DNA of 64,000 nt from Hydrogenophaga taeniospiralis CCUG 15921. GTDB lineage: Bacteria; Pseudomonadota; Gammaproteobacteria; Burkholderiales; Burkholderiaceae_C. Made by a program: the position numbers and the translations under genes. Below, piece by piece: positions 41,659 through 50,250 of this stretch. The notes beneath the pieces were generated by a model that searched no databases, had not been told where the DNA came from, and saw only the letters and a list, made by a program, of their open reading frames with translations. The DNA lies in contig NZ_BCWR01000008.1 in the NCBI RefSeq assembly GCF_001592305.1, positions 62,001 through 126,000 on the forward strand, written 5' to 3'. How positions within the stretch are numbered: position 1 is the first letter of the stretch; each line of letters opens with the position of its first letter.

Positions 41659-42645
41659 ATGGAACTCGTCGTAGAACCGCTCAAGCTTCGCCTGAACGTG
41701 GACAGTGGAAAGAACCTGCTGGACGTTCTGCGGGCCAATGAGGTTCCCATCTCCTACAGCTGCATGTCGGGGCGCTGCGGCACCTGCCGCTGCCGCGTGG
41801 TGGACGGCGACCTGGTGGACGCCGGCCCCGAAGCCGGCCGCCCGCAGACCGGCGCAGGCCGCTACGTGCTGGCCTGCCAGGCGGTGCTGACCGAGAACTG
41901 CACCATCGAAGTGCCTGAGGTGGACGAGGTGGTGGTTCACCCGGCGCGCATCGTCAAAGGCACGGTCACCGCCATCGAAGACGCCACGCACGACATCCAG
42001 CGCCTGCGGGTCCGGCTGGCCAAGCCGCTGGCCTTCAGCCCGGGGCAGTACGCCACGCTGCAGTTCACCCCCGAGCACATCCGGCCCTATTCCATGGCGG
42101 GCCTGCCCGACGACGCCGACATGGAGTTCCAGATCCGTCGCGTGCCCGGGGGGCGTGTCACAGGGTACGTGTTCGACGAACTCAAGCCCGGTTCGACGAT
42201 CCGCCTCAGTGGCCCGCTCGGCACGGCCTATCTGCGCCGCCAACACACGGGGCCCATGCTGTGCGTGGGCGGTGGCACCGGGCTGGCGCCCGTGCTCTCG
42301 ATCGTGCGGGGTGCGCTCGAAGGGGGCATGGAGAACCCGATCCACCTGTACTTCGGGGTGCGCAGCCAGGACGACCTGTACGACGCCGACCGCCTGAGCG
42401 CCCTGGCGCAGCGCCACCCCAACCTGCGCGTCCACATCGTGGTGGCCACCGGCACGGTGGGCGCGGGCCTGCGCAGCGGTCTGGTGACAGACGCCATCGC
42501 ACAGGACATCGCCTCGCTGGCCGGCTGGCGCGCCTACCTGTGCGGCGCGCCCGCGATGGTGGAAGCGCTCAGCCTGCTGGTGCGCCGCATGGGCGTGGCC
42601 CCTGAGCACGTGCACGCGGACGCTTTCTACCCCGGCGGCGTCTGA
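41659..42645 (+). CDS. nagAa: Salicylate 5-hydroxylase, ferredoxin reductase component
   Basis: The 328-residue protein passes electrons from NAD(P)H to the Rieske ferredoxin. The N-terminal plant-type [2Fe-2S] domain has [14 protein letters not shown] (Cys35, 40, 43) and a distal Cys73 (YVLACQ). FAD and NAD domains follow: [31 protein letters not shown], and [11 protein letters not shown] at the end. Length equals that of NahAa/NagAa. The start at 41659 (MELVVEP) matches theirs; the open frame to 41587 is not needed. Confidence 0.95.
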   Translation: MELVVEPLKLRLNVDSGKNLLDVLRANEVPISYSCMSGRCGTCRCRVVDGDLVDAGPEAGRPQTGAGRYVLACQAVLTENCTIEVPEVDEVVVHPARIVKGTVTAIEDATHDIQRLRVRLAKPLAFSPGQYATLQFTPEHIRPYSMAGLPDDADMEFQIRRVPGGRVTGYVFDELKPGSTIRLSGPLGTAYLRRQHTGPMLCVGGGTGLAPVLSIVRGALEGGMENPIHLYFGVRSQDDLYDADRLSALAQRHPNLRVHIVVATGTVGAGLRSGLVTDAIAQDIASLAGWRAYLCGAPAMVEALSLLVRRMGVAPEHVHADAFYPGGV

Positions 42646-42693
42646 CACGCGCCACCCGCCCCCACACAACACCCCACCCCAGGAGACCCCACG

Positions 42694-43959
42694 ATGAGCG
42701 ACACCCCCACCGTGTTTCCCCAGAACCCGGCATGGCCGGGTGACGGCACCAGCCAGGTTCCGTTCTGGGCCTATACCCGCGACGACCTCTACCAGCGCGA
42801 GCTGGACCGGCTCTTCTACGCCGGCCACTGGTGCTACGTGGGCCTGGAGGCGGAGATCCCCCACCCGGGCGACTTCAGGCGCTCGGTGATCGGCGAGCGC
42901 TCGGTCATCATGGTGCGCGACCCCGATGGCGGCATCAACGTGGTGGAGAACGTCTGTGCCCACCGCGGCATGCGCTTTTGCCGCGAGCGCAGCGGCAAGG
43001 CGGCGAAAGACTTTTTCTGCCCCTACCACCAGTGGAACTACAGCCTCAAGGGCGACCTGCAGGGCGTGCCATTCCGCCGTGGCGTCAAGCAGGACGGCAA
43101 GGTCAACGGCGGCATGCCCAAGGACTTCAAGCTCGAAGACCACGGGCTGACCAAGCTCAAGGTGGCCACCCGCGGCGGTGTGGTGTTCGCGTCGTTCGAC
43201 CACGGCGTGGAACCGTTCGAGGACTTCCTCGGCCCCACCATCCTGAAGTACTTCGACCGTGTGTTCGATGGCCGCCCGCTCAAGGTGCTGGGCTACCGGC
43301 GCCAGCGCATCCCGGGCAACTGGAAGCTGATGCAGGAGAACATCAAGGACCCCTACCACCCCGGCCTGCTGCACACCTGGTTTTCCACCTTCGGCCTCTG
43401 GCGCGCCGACAACAAGTCGGAGCTCAAGATGGACGCGCACTTCCGCCACGCCGCCATGATCTCCACGCGGGGGCAGGGCGGCAGGAACGAGGAGGTGGTG
43501 GCCGGTGTGGACAGCTTCAAGGAGTCCATGAAGCTCAACGACCCGCGCCTGCTCGACATCGTGCCCGAGCCCTGGTGGGACGGCCCGACCGCGGTGATGA
43601 CCACCATCTTCCCCAGCGTGATCATCCAGCAGCAGGTCAACAGCGTGTCCACCCGCCACATCCAGCCCAACGGGCATGGCTCGTTCGACTTCGTCTGGAC
43701 CCACTTCGGCTTTGAAGACGACTCGCCCGAGATGGAGCAGCGCCGCCTGATCCAGGCCAACCTGTTCGGCCCGGCCGGCTTTGTGTCGGCCGACGACGGC
43801 GAGGTGATCGAGTGGTCACAGGAGGGTTTCGAGCAGAAGCCCGCGCACCGTACCGTGCTCGAAATGGGCGGGCACAACATCGGCGACACCGATCACATGG
43901 TGACCGAGACCCTGATTCGTGGCATGTACGACTACTGGCGCAAGGTGATGGGGGAATGA
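42694..43959 (+). CDS. nagG: Salicylate 5-hydroxylase, oxygenase large subunit
   Basis: The 421-residue alpha subunit has the Rieske motif CAH (88-90) and CPYH (109-112). The mononuclear iron histidines are in [10 protein letters not shown] (His222, His227). With NagH it forms the oxygenase that converts salicylate to gentisate. Length and gene order (nagAa-G-H-Ab) match the Ralstonia U2 system. Other Rieske oxygenases of anthranilate or halobenzoate type are possible alternatives. AGGAGACCCC precedes the ATG. Confidence 0.88.
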   Translation: MSDTPTVFPQNPAWPGDGTSQVPFWAYTRDDLYQRELDRLFYAGHWCYVGLEAEIPHPGDFRRSVIGERSVIMVRDPDGGINVVENVCAHRGMRFCRERSGKAAKDFFCPYHQWNYSLKGDLQGVPFRRGVKQDGKVNGGMPKDFKLEDHGLTKLKVATRGGVVFASFDHGVEPFEDFLGPTILKYFDRVFDGRPLKVLGYRRQRIPGNWKLMQENIKDPYHPGLLHTWFSTFGLWRADNKSELKMDAHFRHAAMISTRGQGGRNEEVVAGVDSFKESMKLNDPRLLDIVPEPWWDGPTAVMTTIFPSVIIQQQVNSVSTRHIQPNGHGSFDFVWTHFGFEDDSPEMEQRRLIQANLFGPAGFVSADDGEVIEWSQEGFEQKPAHRTVLEMGGHNIGDTDHMVTETLIRGMYDYWRKVMGE

Positions 43960-44447
43960 ACATGATCGACTTCAAGACCTACTTCGAACTGCTCAATCTC
44001 TACAGCGACTACGCCATGGTGTGCGACTCGGCCGACTGGGAACGGTGGCCCGAGTTCTTCGTCGAGGAAGGCAGCTACCGGCTGCAGCCGCGTGAGAACC
44101 ACGAGCAGGGCCTGCCGCTGTGCCTGTTGGCGCTGGAGAGCCAGGCCATGATCCGGGACCGGGTGTACGGCGTGAAAGAAACCATGTACCACGATCCGTA
44201 CTACCAGCGCCACATCGTGGGCACGCCGCGCGTGATCCGGATCGAGCAGACCGCAGACGGCGAGCGCATCGAGTCCGAGGCCAATTACGCCGTCATCCGC
44301 ACCAAGATCGACGCGGAGTCCATCGTGCTGAGCGCCGGCTTCTACCGCGACGTGATCGTGCGCCGGCCCGAGGGCCTGAAGCTGCTGTCGCGCCTGTGCG
44401 TGTACGACAGCGAAATGATCGCCAATTCCATCATCTACCCGATCTGA
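43956..44447 (+). CDS. nagH: Salicylate 5-hydroxylase, oxygenase small subunit
   Basis: The 163-residue protein is a ring-hydroxylating dioxygenase beta subunit: an NTF2-like fold with [17 protein letters not shown] and [14 protein letters not shown]. It stabilises the alpha subunit. Its ATG overlaps the nagG stop (ATGA), so the two are translated together. Length is like NagH (about 160). Confidence 0.9.
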   Translation: MNMIDFKTYFELLNLYSDYAMVCDSADWERWPEFFVEEGSYRLQPRENHEQGLPLCLLALESQAMIRDRVYGVKETMYHDPYYQRHIVGTPRVIRIEQTADGERIESEANYAVIRTKIDAESIVLSAGFYRDVIVRRPEGLKLLSRLCVYDSEMIANSIIYPI

Positions 44448-44456
44448 GGCAAGTCC

Positions 44457-44774
44457 ATGGCAGACGACAACTGGACCGACGCGGTGGCGCTCGACGACGT
44501 GCCCGAGGGCGATGTGATGGGCATTGTGGTGGCGGGCCAGGAGGTAGCGCTCTACGAGGTGGACGGGCAGGTGTACGCCACCTCCAACCTGTGTACCCAC
44601 GGCGCGGCGCGCATGAGCGACGGCTTTCTGGAAGGGCGCGAGATCGAATGCCCGCTGCACCAGGGCAAGTTCGACGTCTGCACCGGCCAGGCCCTGTGCG
44701 CGCCGCTGACCGAGAACATCCCAACCTACCCGGTGAAGATCGAGAACCGGCGGGTGTGGATCAAGCTGGGTTGA
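44457..44774 (+). CDS. nagAb: Rieske ferredoxin of the salicylate 5-hydroxylase
   Basis: The 105-residue ferredoxin carries the [2Fe-2S] ligands CTH (46-48) and CPLH (65-68). It shuttles electrons from NagAa to NagGH. It ends the operon; its last 14 bases overlap the end of the convergent tag gene. Unlike strain U2, no naphthalene dioxygenase genes (nagAc/Ad) follow, so the operon is dedicated to salicylate-type acids. Confidence 0.95.
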   Translation: MADDNWTDAVALDDVPEGDVMGIVVAGQEVALYEVDGQVYATSNLCTHGAARMSDGFLEGREIECPLHQGKFDVCTGQALCAPLTENIPTYPVKIENRRVWIKLG

Positions 44775-45381
44775 CGCCCGGCCGCCTGAAGGCCTGGCGC
44801 GCGCTCTGGGCCTTCGGGCGGATCGTGCACTGCTCCGCGTGGTCGTTGATCAGCCCCATGGCCTGCATGAAGGCGTACACGGTGGTGGGGCCGACGAACT
44901 TCCAGCCGAGCTTTTTCAGGTCGCGCGACAGCCGGTCCGACTGTGCCGAGGTTGAGACCGTCTGGGGCACGGCCAGTTGCGCGGCCTCGGGCTCGTAGCG
45001 CCAGATGAACGCGGCCAGCGAGCCTTCGCGCTGGACGAGTTCCACCGCGCGTGCGGCGTTGTTGATCACCGCTTCGATCTTGCCCCGGTGGCGCACGATG
45101 CCTTTGTCCTGCAGCAGCCGCTCGACGTCGCTCTGGGTGTAGCGCGCGATCCGGTGGAAATCGAAGCCGTGGAAGGCGGCCCGGAAGTGCTCGCGCTTGG
45201 CGAGGATGGTGCGCCAGCTCAGCCCCGACTGGAAAGCCTCCAGGCTGATCTTCTCGAAGAGGCGCCGGTCGTCATCGACCGGGAAACCCCACTCGTGGTC
45301 GTGGTACGCCAGGAACTCGGGCGCCGCCGCGCACCAGCGGCACCGCGCTGCCCCGTCGGGGCCGTTGATGGTTGTGTTCAT
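44761..45381 (-). CDS. tag: DNA-3-methyladenine glycosylase I
   Basis: The 206-residue enzyme excises 3-methyladenine from DNA. Motifs are [20 protein letters not shown] at the N-terminus, [17 protein letters not shown] and [20 protein letters not shown]. Zinc-binding Cys and His residues are in the expected N- and C-terminal places. Its start overlaps the stop of the TetR gene by four bases (ATGA), so the TetR protein and Tag are co-expressed. This places alkylation repair under a TetR switch. Confidence 0.95.
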   Translation of the reverse strand: MNTTINGPDGAARCRWCAAAPEFLAYHDHEWGFPVDDDRRLFEKISLEAFQSGLSWRTILAKREHFRAAFHGFDFHRIARYTQSDVERLLQDKGIVRHRGKIEAVINNAARAVELVQREGSLAAFIWRYEPEAAQLAVPQTVSTSAQSDRLSRDLKKLGWKFVGPTTVYAFMQAMGLINDHAEQCTIRPKAQSARQAFRRPGVNPA

Positions 45382-45977
45382 GCTTTGGCTTTCCTCTCAC
45401 TGTCTGAAGGGATCGATACGACTTGCTCAAGCCATGTGTGCAGCTGCTGGACCTCGCGGCGCACGAAGCGCTGGTCGCCCAGGGCATTCGCGAGGGTGGC
45501 CACGCCCTGGCTGCGGCCCAGCAGGTGCATCGCCAGCGCATCGGCGTCGGACTTTCGGCCCAGCGCCACAAACTGCCGCTTCAACCAGGCGCGAAACAGC
45601 GTGAACAGCGTGTTCGCCTGCGCCCGTCCAGCGTGGTTGAGCTTGGCGAGTTCGGTGCACAGCGTGCCGACCGGGCAGCCATGCCGCAGGATCGGCGCCT
45701 GGTTGACGATCAGCATGTCGATGAACTTGCGGATGCGTTCGATGGGGGTTTGGGCCTCCTGCTCCCACTGCTCCAGCATCCGCTGGGTGTTGGCCAGGCG
45801 CAGCGTGATCACCGCGTCCAGGATCTCGTCCTTGCTCCTGAAGTGGTAGTAGAAGTTGCCGCGCGAGATCTTCACCGACTCGGCGATGTGGGCGAACGAG
45901 GTGTGCTCGTAGCCGTTTTCGTAGAACAGCCGGTCGGCGGCGTCAACGATGTGGTCGCGTGTCTGTTTGTCACCCAT
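45378..45977 (-). CDS. TetR-family regulator co-transcribed with tag
   Basis: The 199-residue protein has the TetR HTH (IVDAADRLFYENGYEHTSF, then ESVKISRGNFYYHFRSKDEIL) and a C-terminal domain with LRHGCPVGTLCTELAKL, containing cysteines as in NemR-type electrophile sensors. It precedes tag in a two-gene operon. Twin TAGGAC-N4-GTCCTA operators lie upstream. Sensing of electrophiles or alkylators is inferred. Confidence 0.9.
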   Translation of the reverse strand: MGDKQTRDHIVDAADRLFYENGYEHTSFAHIAESVKISRGNFYYHFRSKDEILDAVITLRLANTQRMLEQWEQEAQTPIERIRKFIDMLIVNQAPILRHGCPVGTLCTELAKLNHAGRAQANTLFTLFRAWLKRQFVALGRKSDADALAMHLLGRSQGVATLANALGDQRFVRREVQQLHTWLEQVVSIPSDSERKAKA

Positions 45978-46006
45978 GACGATGCGCTCATGAAGAAATG
46001 AGTCCG

Positions 46007-46054
46007 CCGTAGGACGGTTGTCCTACGGAGCGCGAATATAGGACAGTCGTCCTA
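46007..46054. promoter_or_regulatory. Twin TetR operators upstream of tetR-tag
   Basis: CCGTAGGAC-GGTT-GTCCTACGG (46007-46028) and TAGGAC-AGTC-GTCCTA (46039-46054) share the core TAGGAC-N4-GTCCTA, with centres 29 bases apart. NemR-type operators have the related form TAGACC-N4-GGTCTA. The pair suggests two dimers on one promoter. Confidence 0.78.
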
Positions 46055-46113
46055 CGCCGTCAATGGAGCGCGATCTGAAGGTGTTCTGCCTCTTCTGGCG
46101 GGTGTGCGGGCTG

Positions 46114-46647
46114 TCAGGCCGCGCAGCGGCGCGCGATCCAGGCGTCGATCGACAGCTTGCCCGGGCCGTGCGCCATCAGGTAGAGCAGCACGGCGGCCCA
46201 GGTGCCGTGGGTGGGGTAGGCGTCGGGGTAGACGAAGAGCTGGATCACCAGCGTCATGCCCAGCAGGCCGAGGGCCGACAGGCGCGTGGCCAGGCCGAGC
46301 AGGATGAAGACGGGCAGGATGTGTTCGCCCAGCGCGGCCAGGGTCGCGCCCAGCTCGGGCGACAGCACGGGGAGCTTGTATTCCTCCTGGAACAGGAACA
46401 CCGCGTTGTCCGACAGCCGGGGCATGCCCAGCGTGAATTCGCCGCTGACGATGTCGATGGCCAGGCCTTCGATCTTGGTCTGGCCCGATTTCCAGAATAC
46501 CGCGGCGATGGAGAAGCGCGCGATGAAGGCCAGCAGGGTGTTGGGCAAGTGGCCCATCGCGCGGTGCACGCTCTGCAGCAGCGCGCTCAGGCGCGCCATC
46601 GGGCCGCCGTGGGCTGCGCTGGCGGCGGGGGTGGTGAGGGTGTTCAT
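46114..46647 (-). CDS. DoxX-family membrane protein of the bufferin operon
   Basis: The 177-residue protein has four hydrophobic helices and the DoxX pattern (IARFSIAAVFWKSGQTKIEG; LGEHILPVFILLGLATRLSAL). It is the last gene of the copper-peptide operon, in the position usual for DoxX genes in DUF692/DUF2063 clusters. Its ATG at 46647 has a strong AGGAGA site. A role in membrane redox or in bufferin handling is inferred. Confidence 0.9.
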   Translation of the reverse strand: MNTLTTPAASAAHGGPMARLSALLQSVHRAMGHLPNTLLAFIARFSIAAVFWKSGQTKIEGLAIDIVSGEFTLGMPRLSDNAVFLFQEEYKLPVLSPELGATLAALGEHILPVFILLGLATRLSALGLLGMTLVIQLFVYPDAYPTHGTWAAVLLYLMAHGPGKLSIDAWIARRCAA

Positions 46648-46682
46648 GAGGGTCTCCTGCGGTGTCGTGGGCAAAGGGCGGC

Positions 46683-47459
46683 TCAACGGCTCAGTGGGCG
46701 CTCCACCCCGACTAGCAGTTCGTGGCGGATCAGGGTGGCCAGGGCCTGGGCCAGGTCGAAGTCGGGCGCGGCGGCCAGGGCCCGCTCCAGGGCCTGGCCA
46801 AAGGGGTCGTCCAGCAGCAGGCCCACCACCAGCTCGGCCATGCCGGGCGGGGTCTGCCAGACCATCACGTCGAGCCCGCTGCGGAACACCAGCGCCGACT
46901 CGGCCTGCGCGAGGTCAACGTGTTCCAGCGCGAGGCCGCTGCCCTCCTGGTGGGCCGCCCAGAGCGACACGGCCGCTTGCGCGGAGTGCAGGACGTGCAG
47001 GCTGGGCGCCAGCCGCCAGCGCAGCGAGGGCAGCGCCTGTGCGTCGTGCATGACCGCCGCGATGGCCGTGGCGTCCATGGGCTGGGCGTCGGCGGCGTGC
47101 AGGGCCTGCAGGCGCAGCATTTCGAGCCGGGCCACGTCCGGCAGGTAGGGCAGGCTGGCCGCCGGGGCGAAACGGGCGATGAAGCCGGGCAGCTCGGCGC
47201 CGTAGTGGCTGAGCACCCGGCTGCGGGGCGGGTGGGCGCGCACGAACCGCTGGGCCATGGCGCGGAAGAAGGGTTCGCCCACCAGTTGCTGCGTCACGGG
47301 AAAGGTGTGGGCCAGCGCGTCCACCAGCGACACCACTACGTTGTTGCGGTGGACGGCCAGACGGCGCTCGGGGTCGCTGTGGTTCCAGGTGGTGAGGCCG
47401 TTGGGCACGGCCTGCGCCGGGTCGAGCAGGGCCTGGGCCCAGGTATGTTGCGTGCTCAT
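46683..47459 (-). CDS. DUF2063 (HvfC/BufC-type) bufferin-maturation partner
   Basis: The 258-residue protein has an N-terminal DUF2063 domain ([20 protein letters not shown], then [20 protein letters not shown]) and a C-terminal beta-rich half. In bufferin systems this protein helps the DUF692 enzyme bind the precursor. Its start overlaps the DUF692 stop (ATGA). The same frame stays open far upstream into the DUF692 gene but that is not coding. Confidence 0.9.
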   Translation of the reverse strand: MSTQHTWAQALLDPAQAVPNGLTTWNHSDPERRLAVHRNNVVVSLVDALAHTFPVTQQLVGEPFFRAMAQRFVRAHPPRSRVLSHYGAELPGFIARFAPAASLPYLPDVARLEMLRLQALHAADAQPMDATAIAAVMHDAQALPSLRWRLAPSLHVLHSAQAAVSLWAAHQEGSGLALEHVDLAQAESALVFRSGLDVMVWQTPPGMAELVVGLLLDDPFGQALERALAAAPDFDLAQALATLIRHELLVGVERPLSR

Positions 47460-48433
47460 GTTTGCGCCTCCAGCGCCGAGGCGTAGCGGGTGCGCGTGGG
47501 TGGGCAGGGCCGGGTCGGGGGCGCCTCCCGCGCTGCGGCCGACAGGTGCTGTTCCGCCAGCCGGGTCTCGTGGAGCAGCACGTCGAAGCCGGGCACGTCG
47601 TTGTCGCGCTCGATCAGCGTGGGCTGTGCGCCGGCGAGGGCCAGCGCGGTGTCGTACAGCGCCCAGAGCGCCTCGGCCACCGGGGAGCCGTGGGCGTCGA
47701 TCAGCAGGCGGTCGCCCGCGCCATCGACGTCTTCGGCAAAACCCGCCAGGTGGATTTCGCGGGTGGCGTGGCAGGGCAGTTCGCACAGGCTGCGCTGAGG
47801 GTCGCGGCCGTGGTTGATGCTGGAGACGTAGACGTTGTTCACGTCCAGCAGCAGGCCGCAGCCGGTGCGGTGAATCACCTCGCGCAGGAAGTCGCCTTCG
47901 CTCCAGGTGGAGCCAGTGAACTCGACATAGGTGGACGGGTTCTCCAGCAGCATGGCGCGGCCCAGCCGGGTCTGCACCTGGTCGATGTGGTCGCACACGC
48001 GCTGGAGTGTGGGCAGGTTGTAGGGCAGCGGCAGCAGGTCGTTGAAGAACACGCCGCCGTGGCTCGACCAGGCCAGGTGTTCGGAAAACAGCGCGGGCTG
48101 GTAGCGCTCCACCAGCCGGGCCACCGCCGCCAGGTGCTCGGCGTCGAGCGGGTCCTCGCCGCCGATGGACAGGCCCACGCCGTGGATGCTCAGCGGGTAC
48201 CGCTCGCGGATGCGGGTCAGGTGGTGGTGCATGGGGCCGCCGGCCACCAGGTAGTTTTCCGCATGCACTTCGAAGAAACCCAGGTCGGGCCGCTGCGCGT
48301 GGACGTGGGTAAAGTGTTCGGGTTTCAGGCCCAGCCCGGCGCGCCGCGGCAGCGGCCCGGGAACGGGCGGGTGGGCCTGGCCGGGCGCGGCCGACGGAAC
48401 GGGACCGGAGGCAGAAGCGGGGTGAAGGCTCAT
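47456..48433 (-). CDS. DUF692 multinuclear iron oxidase (MbnB/HvfB/BufB type)
   Basis: The 325-residue TIM-barrel enzyme has the DUF692 landmarks [51 protein letters not shown] and [11 protein letters not shown], with the His, Glu and Asp residues that bind iron. These enzymes convert cysteines of a precursor into copper-binding heterocycles. The N- and C-terminal tails are proline-rich. It lies 38 bases downstream of the precursor gene. Confidence 0.92.
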   Translation of the reverse strand: MSLHPASASGPVPSAAPGQAHPPVPGPLPRRAGLGLKPEHFTHVHAQRPDLGFFEVHAENYLVAGGPMHHHLTRIRERYPLSIHGVGLSIGGEDPLDAEHLAAVARLVERYQPALFSEHLAWSSHGGVFFNDLLPLPYNLPTLQRVCDHIDQVQTRLGRAMLLENPSTYVEFTGSTWSEGDFLREVIHRTGCGLLLDVNNVYVSSINHGRDPQRSLCELPCHATREIHLAGFAEDVDGAGDRLLIDAHGSPVAEALWALYDTALALAGAQPTLIERDNDVPGFDVLLHETRLAEQHLSAAAREAPPTRPCPPTRTRYASALEAQT

Positions 48434-48471
48434 GGGGGTGTCTCCGGTGTCCGGCGGCCGCGTGGCCTGGG

Positions 48472-48792
48472 TCAGGCCTTTTCCTGGAAGGCCTTGAGCT
48501 GGCCAAAGCCGGTGGGCGACTTGGGCGATGCGGTCTTCTCGCAGCTGCCCTTGGGCACCAGCGACCAGGCGTTGCCCTGGTGGTCCACCTTGGAGGTGCC
48601 GGCGCAGGTGGTGCCGGGGCCGGCGGCGCAATCGTTCTTGCCTTTGAGGGCCACGCCAAAACATTTTTCCTTGTCGGCGTTCTGGGCGGCGGCCGGGCTG
48701 GCGGCCAGCGTGAGGGCGGCGCCCATGGCCAGGGCGAGAGCGGTGCCCGAGGCGATGCGGGCGGCGTTGCGGCGGGTGAGGGTGTGGTTCAT
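48472..48792 (-). CDS. Bufferin precursor (DUF2282, BufA1-type)
   Basis: The 106-residue peptide has a signal peptide ([20 protein letters not shown]) and a core with four cysteines: [22 protein letters not shown] and VPKGSC. This is the DUF2282 pattern of precursors modified by DUF692 enzymes into copper-chelating bufferins in the periplasm. CGGAGAT precedes the ATG. An ECF-type promoter lies about 60 bases upstream. The exact modification is inferred from the family. Confidence 0.88.
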   Translation of the reverse strand: MNHTLTRRNAARIASGTALALAMGAALTLAASPAAAQNADKEKCFGVALKGKNDCAAGPGTTCAGTSKVDHQGNAWSLVPKGSCEKTASPKSPTGFGQLKAFQEKA

Positions 48793-48853
48793 GGTGATCT
48801 CCGGAATGGTTCGAGGGTGGGTTGCTTGCCAACAAGATGGGCTTGCAAGGTGT

Positions 48854-48880
48854 AGTCGCGGTCACGCAGGGGTTCTTACA
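48854..48880 (-). promoter_or_regulatory. Putative ECF sigma promoter of the bufferin operon
   Basis: On the minus strand TGTAAGA (48880-48874) and CGACT (48858-48854) are 15 bases apart. The facing sigma operon has TGTAACG and CGACC 16 bases apart. The shared TGTAA/CGA form suggests the same ECF factor reads both. Confidence 0.55.
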
Positions 48881-48948
48881 GGGCACCCCAAGATTTCGCT
48901 CGGCGGCCGGCGAGACCCAGGCCGGCGCAGGCCCGCATCGGTGGCCGC

Positions 48949-48976
48949 TGTAACGAATGGCCATGCCCGAACGACC
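48949..48976 (+). promoter_or_regulatory. Putative ECF sigma promoter of the nrtS-sigma operon
   Basis: TGTAACG (48949-48955) and CGACC (48972-48976) with a 16-base spacer resemble the -35/-10 of ECF factors of the SigF type. It would make the sigma factor autoregulated. The 5' leader to 49148 contains a GGAGG-ATG at 49006-49018 that appears not to start a real gene. Confidence 0.55.
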
Positions 48977-49148
48977 AGACAGCTCTTCACGCACCGTTTC
49001 ACACCGGAGGTCCCCATGGGTTGGCTGCTGTTTCGCGGGGCGTGCTTGGACACCGATGCCAGGCGCGCGGGCCTATGCGCGAGAATCCGCCCCTGCGGTG
49101 CCATGGGAGCGTGGCGCCGCGCGTCGCATCGTTTCATCGGAGTGGTTC

Positions 49149-49373
49149 ATGCAGGGTTTTTTCAGCACGGTGTTTTCCCGGCCGATCGTGATCGGCGCCC
49201 TGCGCGTGTCTTTCGTGGTGGGCTGTGTGCTCAACCTGATCAACCAGGGCGAGGCCCTGTTGGCCGGTGCGGGCATTTCGTGGGGCCACGTGGTGTTGAA
49301 TTTTCTGGTGCCCTACGCGGTGTCCAGCTACAGCGCGGCCCGCAACCAGTTGACGAACCGGGCCGCACCGTGA
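49149..49373 (+). CDS. NrtS-like small membrane protein
   Basis: The 74-residue protein has two hydrophobic helices: ALRVSFVVGCVLNLINQGEA and SWGHVVLNFLVPYAVSSYSA. This is the pattern of NrtS, described as a nitrate/nitrite transporter in bacteria. Its stop overlaps the GTG of the sigma gene (GTGA). Its presence in an ECF/copper-peptide locus suggests a different or wider role. Confidence 0.75.
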   Translation: MQGFFSTVFSRPIVIGALRVSFVVGCVLNLINQGEALLAGAGISWGHVVLNFLVPYAVSSYSAARNQLTNRAAP

Positions 49374-49978
49374 GCGCGACGGGCCTGCCGCCGGGGGTCG
49401 ATCCGGCTGAACTCAGCGCCCTGCGGGGCAAGATGCTCAAATTCGCGTCGCTGCAACTCGGCGACGCCCAACTGGCCGAAGACGCGGTGCAGGAAGCCCT
49501 GCTTGGTGCCTTCAAGAACACGGCCACGTTCGCCGGCAAGGCCAGTTTGAAGACCTGGGTGTTCGCCATCCTCAAAAACAAGATCACCGACATCCTGCGC
49601 CACAAGCAGCGCCATGTGTCGTCGCAGCAGGTGGTGGGCGATGCCGACGAAGAGGCGGACCTGAACGAGCTGTTCGATGCCCGCGGGATGTGGGCGTCCG
49701 ACGAGCGGCCAGCCAGCTGGGGCAACCCCACGGAGACCCTGCACGACAAGCAGTTCTGGAAGGTGTTCGAACTGTGCCTGGAGGGGCTGCCCGGGCAGCA
49801 AGGGCGCGTGTTCATGATGCGCGAGTACATCGGCCTGGACGCGCGCGAGATCTGCGCCGAGGTGGGGATCACCTCGACCAACCTGAACGTGATGCTCCAC
49901 CGCGCCCGGCTGCGGCTGCGCGAGTGCCTGGAGAACCGCTGGTTTGCGCAAGGAGGGCAACATGCTGAACTGTCGTGA
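49370..49978 (+). CDS. ECF-family RNA polymerase sigma factor
   Basis: The 202-residue sigma factor has region 2 (LGDAQLAEDAVQEALLGAF, then SLKTWVFAILKNKITDILRH) and region 4 (LPGQQGRVFMMREYIGLDAR, then VGITSTNLNVMLHRARLRLR). A GTG start at 49370 overlaps the NrtS stop. A zinc-finger anti-sigma-like gene overlaps its end by 17 bases. Similar promoters before this operon and the bufferin operon suggest both are its targets (inferred). Confidence 0.92.
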   Translation: MSATGLPPGVDPAELSALRGKMLKFASLQLGDAQLAEDAVQEALLGAFKNTATFAGKASLKTWVFAILKNKITDILRHKQRHVSSQQVVGDADEEADLNELFDARGMWASDERPASWGNPTETLHDKQFWKVFELCLEGLPGQQGRVFMMREYIGLDAREICAEVGITSTNLNVMLHRARLRLRECLENRWFAQGGQHAELS

Positions 49979-50198
49979 GGTGACCCGCCTGGTGTCCGAA
50001 TCCCAGGAGCGCAAGCTCTCGGTCGCGGAGCGGCTGTCGCTCAACCTGCACCTGATGATGTGCGACGGCTGCAAGAACTTCAGCCTGCAGGTGCCGTTCC
50101 TGCGCCGGGCCATGCGGGCCTACGCCGAGCGGGTGGATGAGGTGGTGGACGGCGCAGCCGAGCCACCGGCCCGGCCCCAGGGGGACGGCGAAGCCTGA
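49962..50198 (+). CDS. Short zinc-finger anti-sigma-type protein
   Basis: The 78-residue protein has MLNCREVTRLVS and HLMMCDGCKNF, a Cys...His-x3-Cys-x2-Cys zinc-binding pattern of anti-sigma factors (ZAS/zf-HC2). It has no membrane helix, so it would act in the cytoplasm. AAGGAGGG precedes the ATG, and it overlaps the sigma gene by 17 bases. Confidence 0.87.
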   Translation: MLNCREVTRLVSESQERKLSVAERLSLNLHLMMCDGCKNFSLQVPFLRRAMRAYAERVDEVVDGAAEPPARPQGDGEA

Positions 50199-50250
50199 GT
50201 GCTTGGGCGGCCCAGTCGATGCGGTGGTGGCTGAGCGCGTTCAGGCGCCG

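Noticed and set aside
46683..48659. 658-codon minus-strand frame spanning the DUF2063 gene and beyond.
   Set aside because: Only the part after 47459 is protein-like; the upstream part is an out-of-frame shadow of the DUF692 gene in high-GC DNA.
47462..49369. Long plus-strand frame leading into the ECF sigma factor, including a good GGAGG-ATG at 49006-49018.
   Set aside because: The frame runs antisense to the DUF692 gene and through NrtS in another frame. The strong site could be a leader peptide, but its product looks random.
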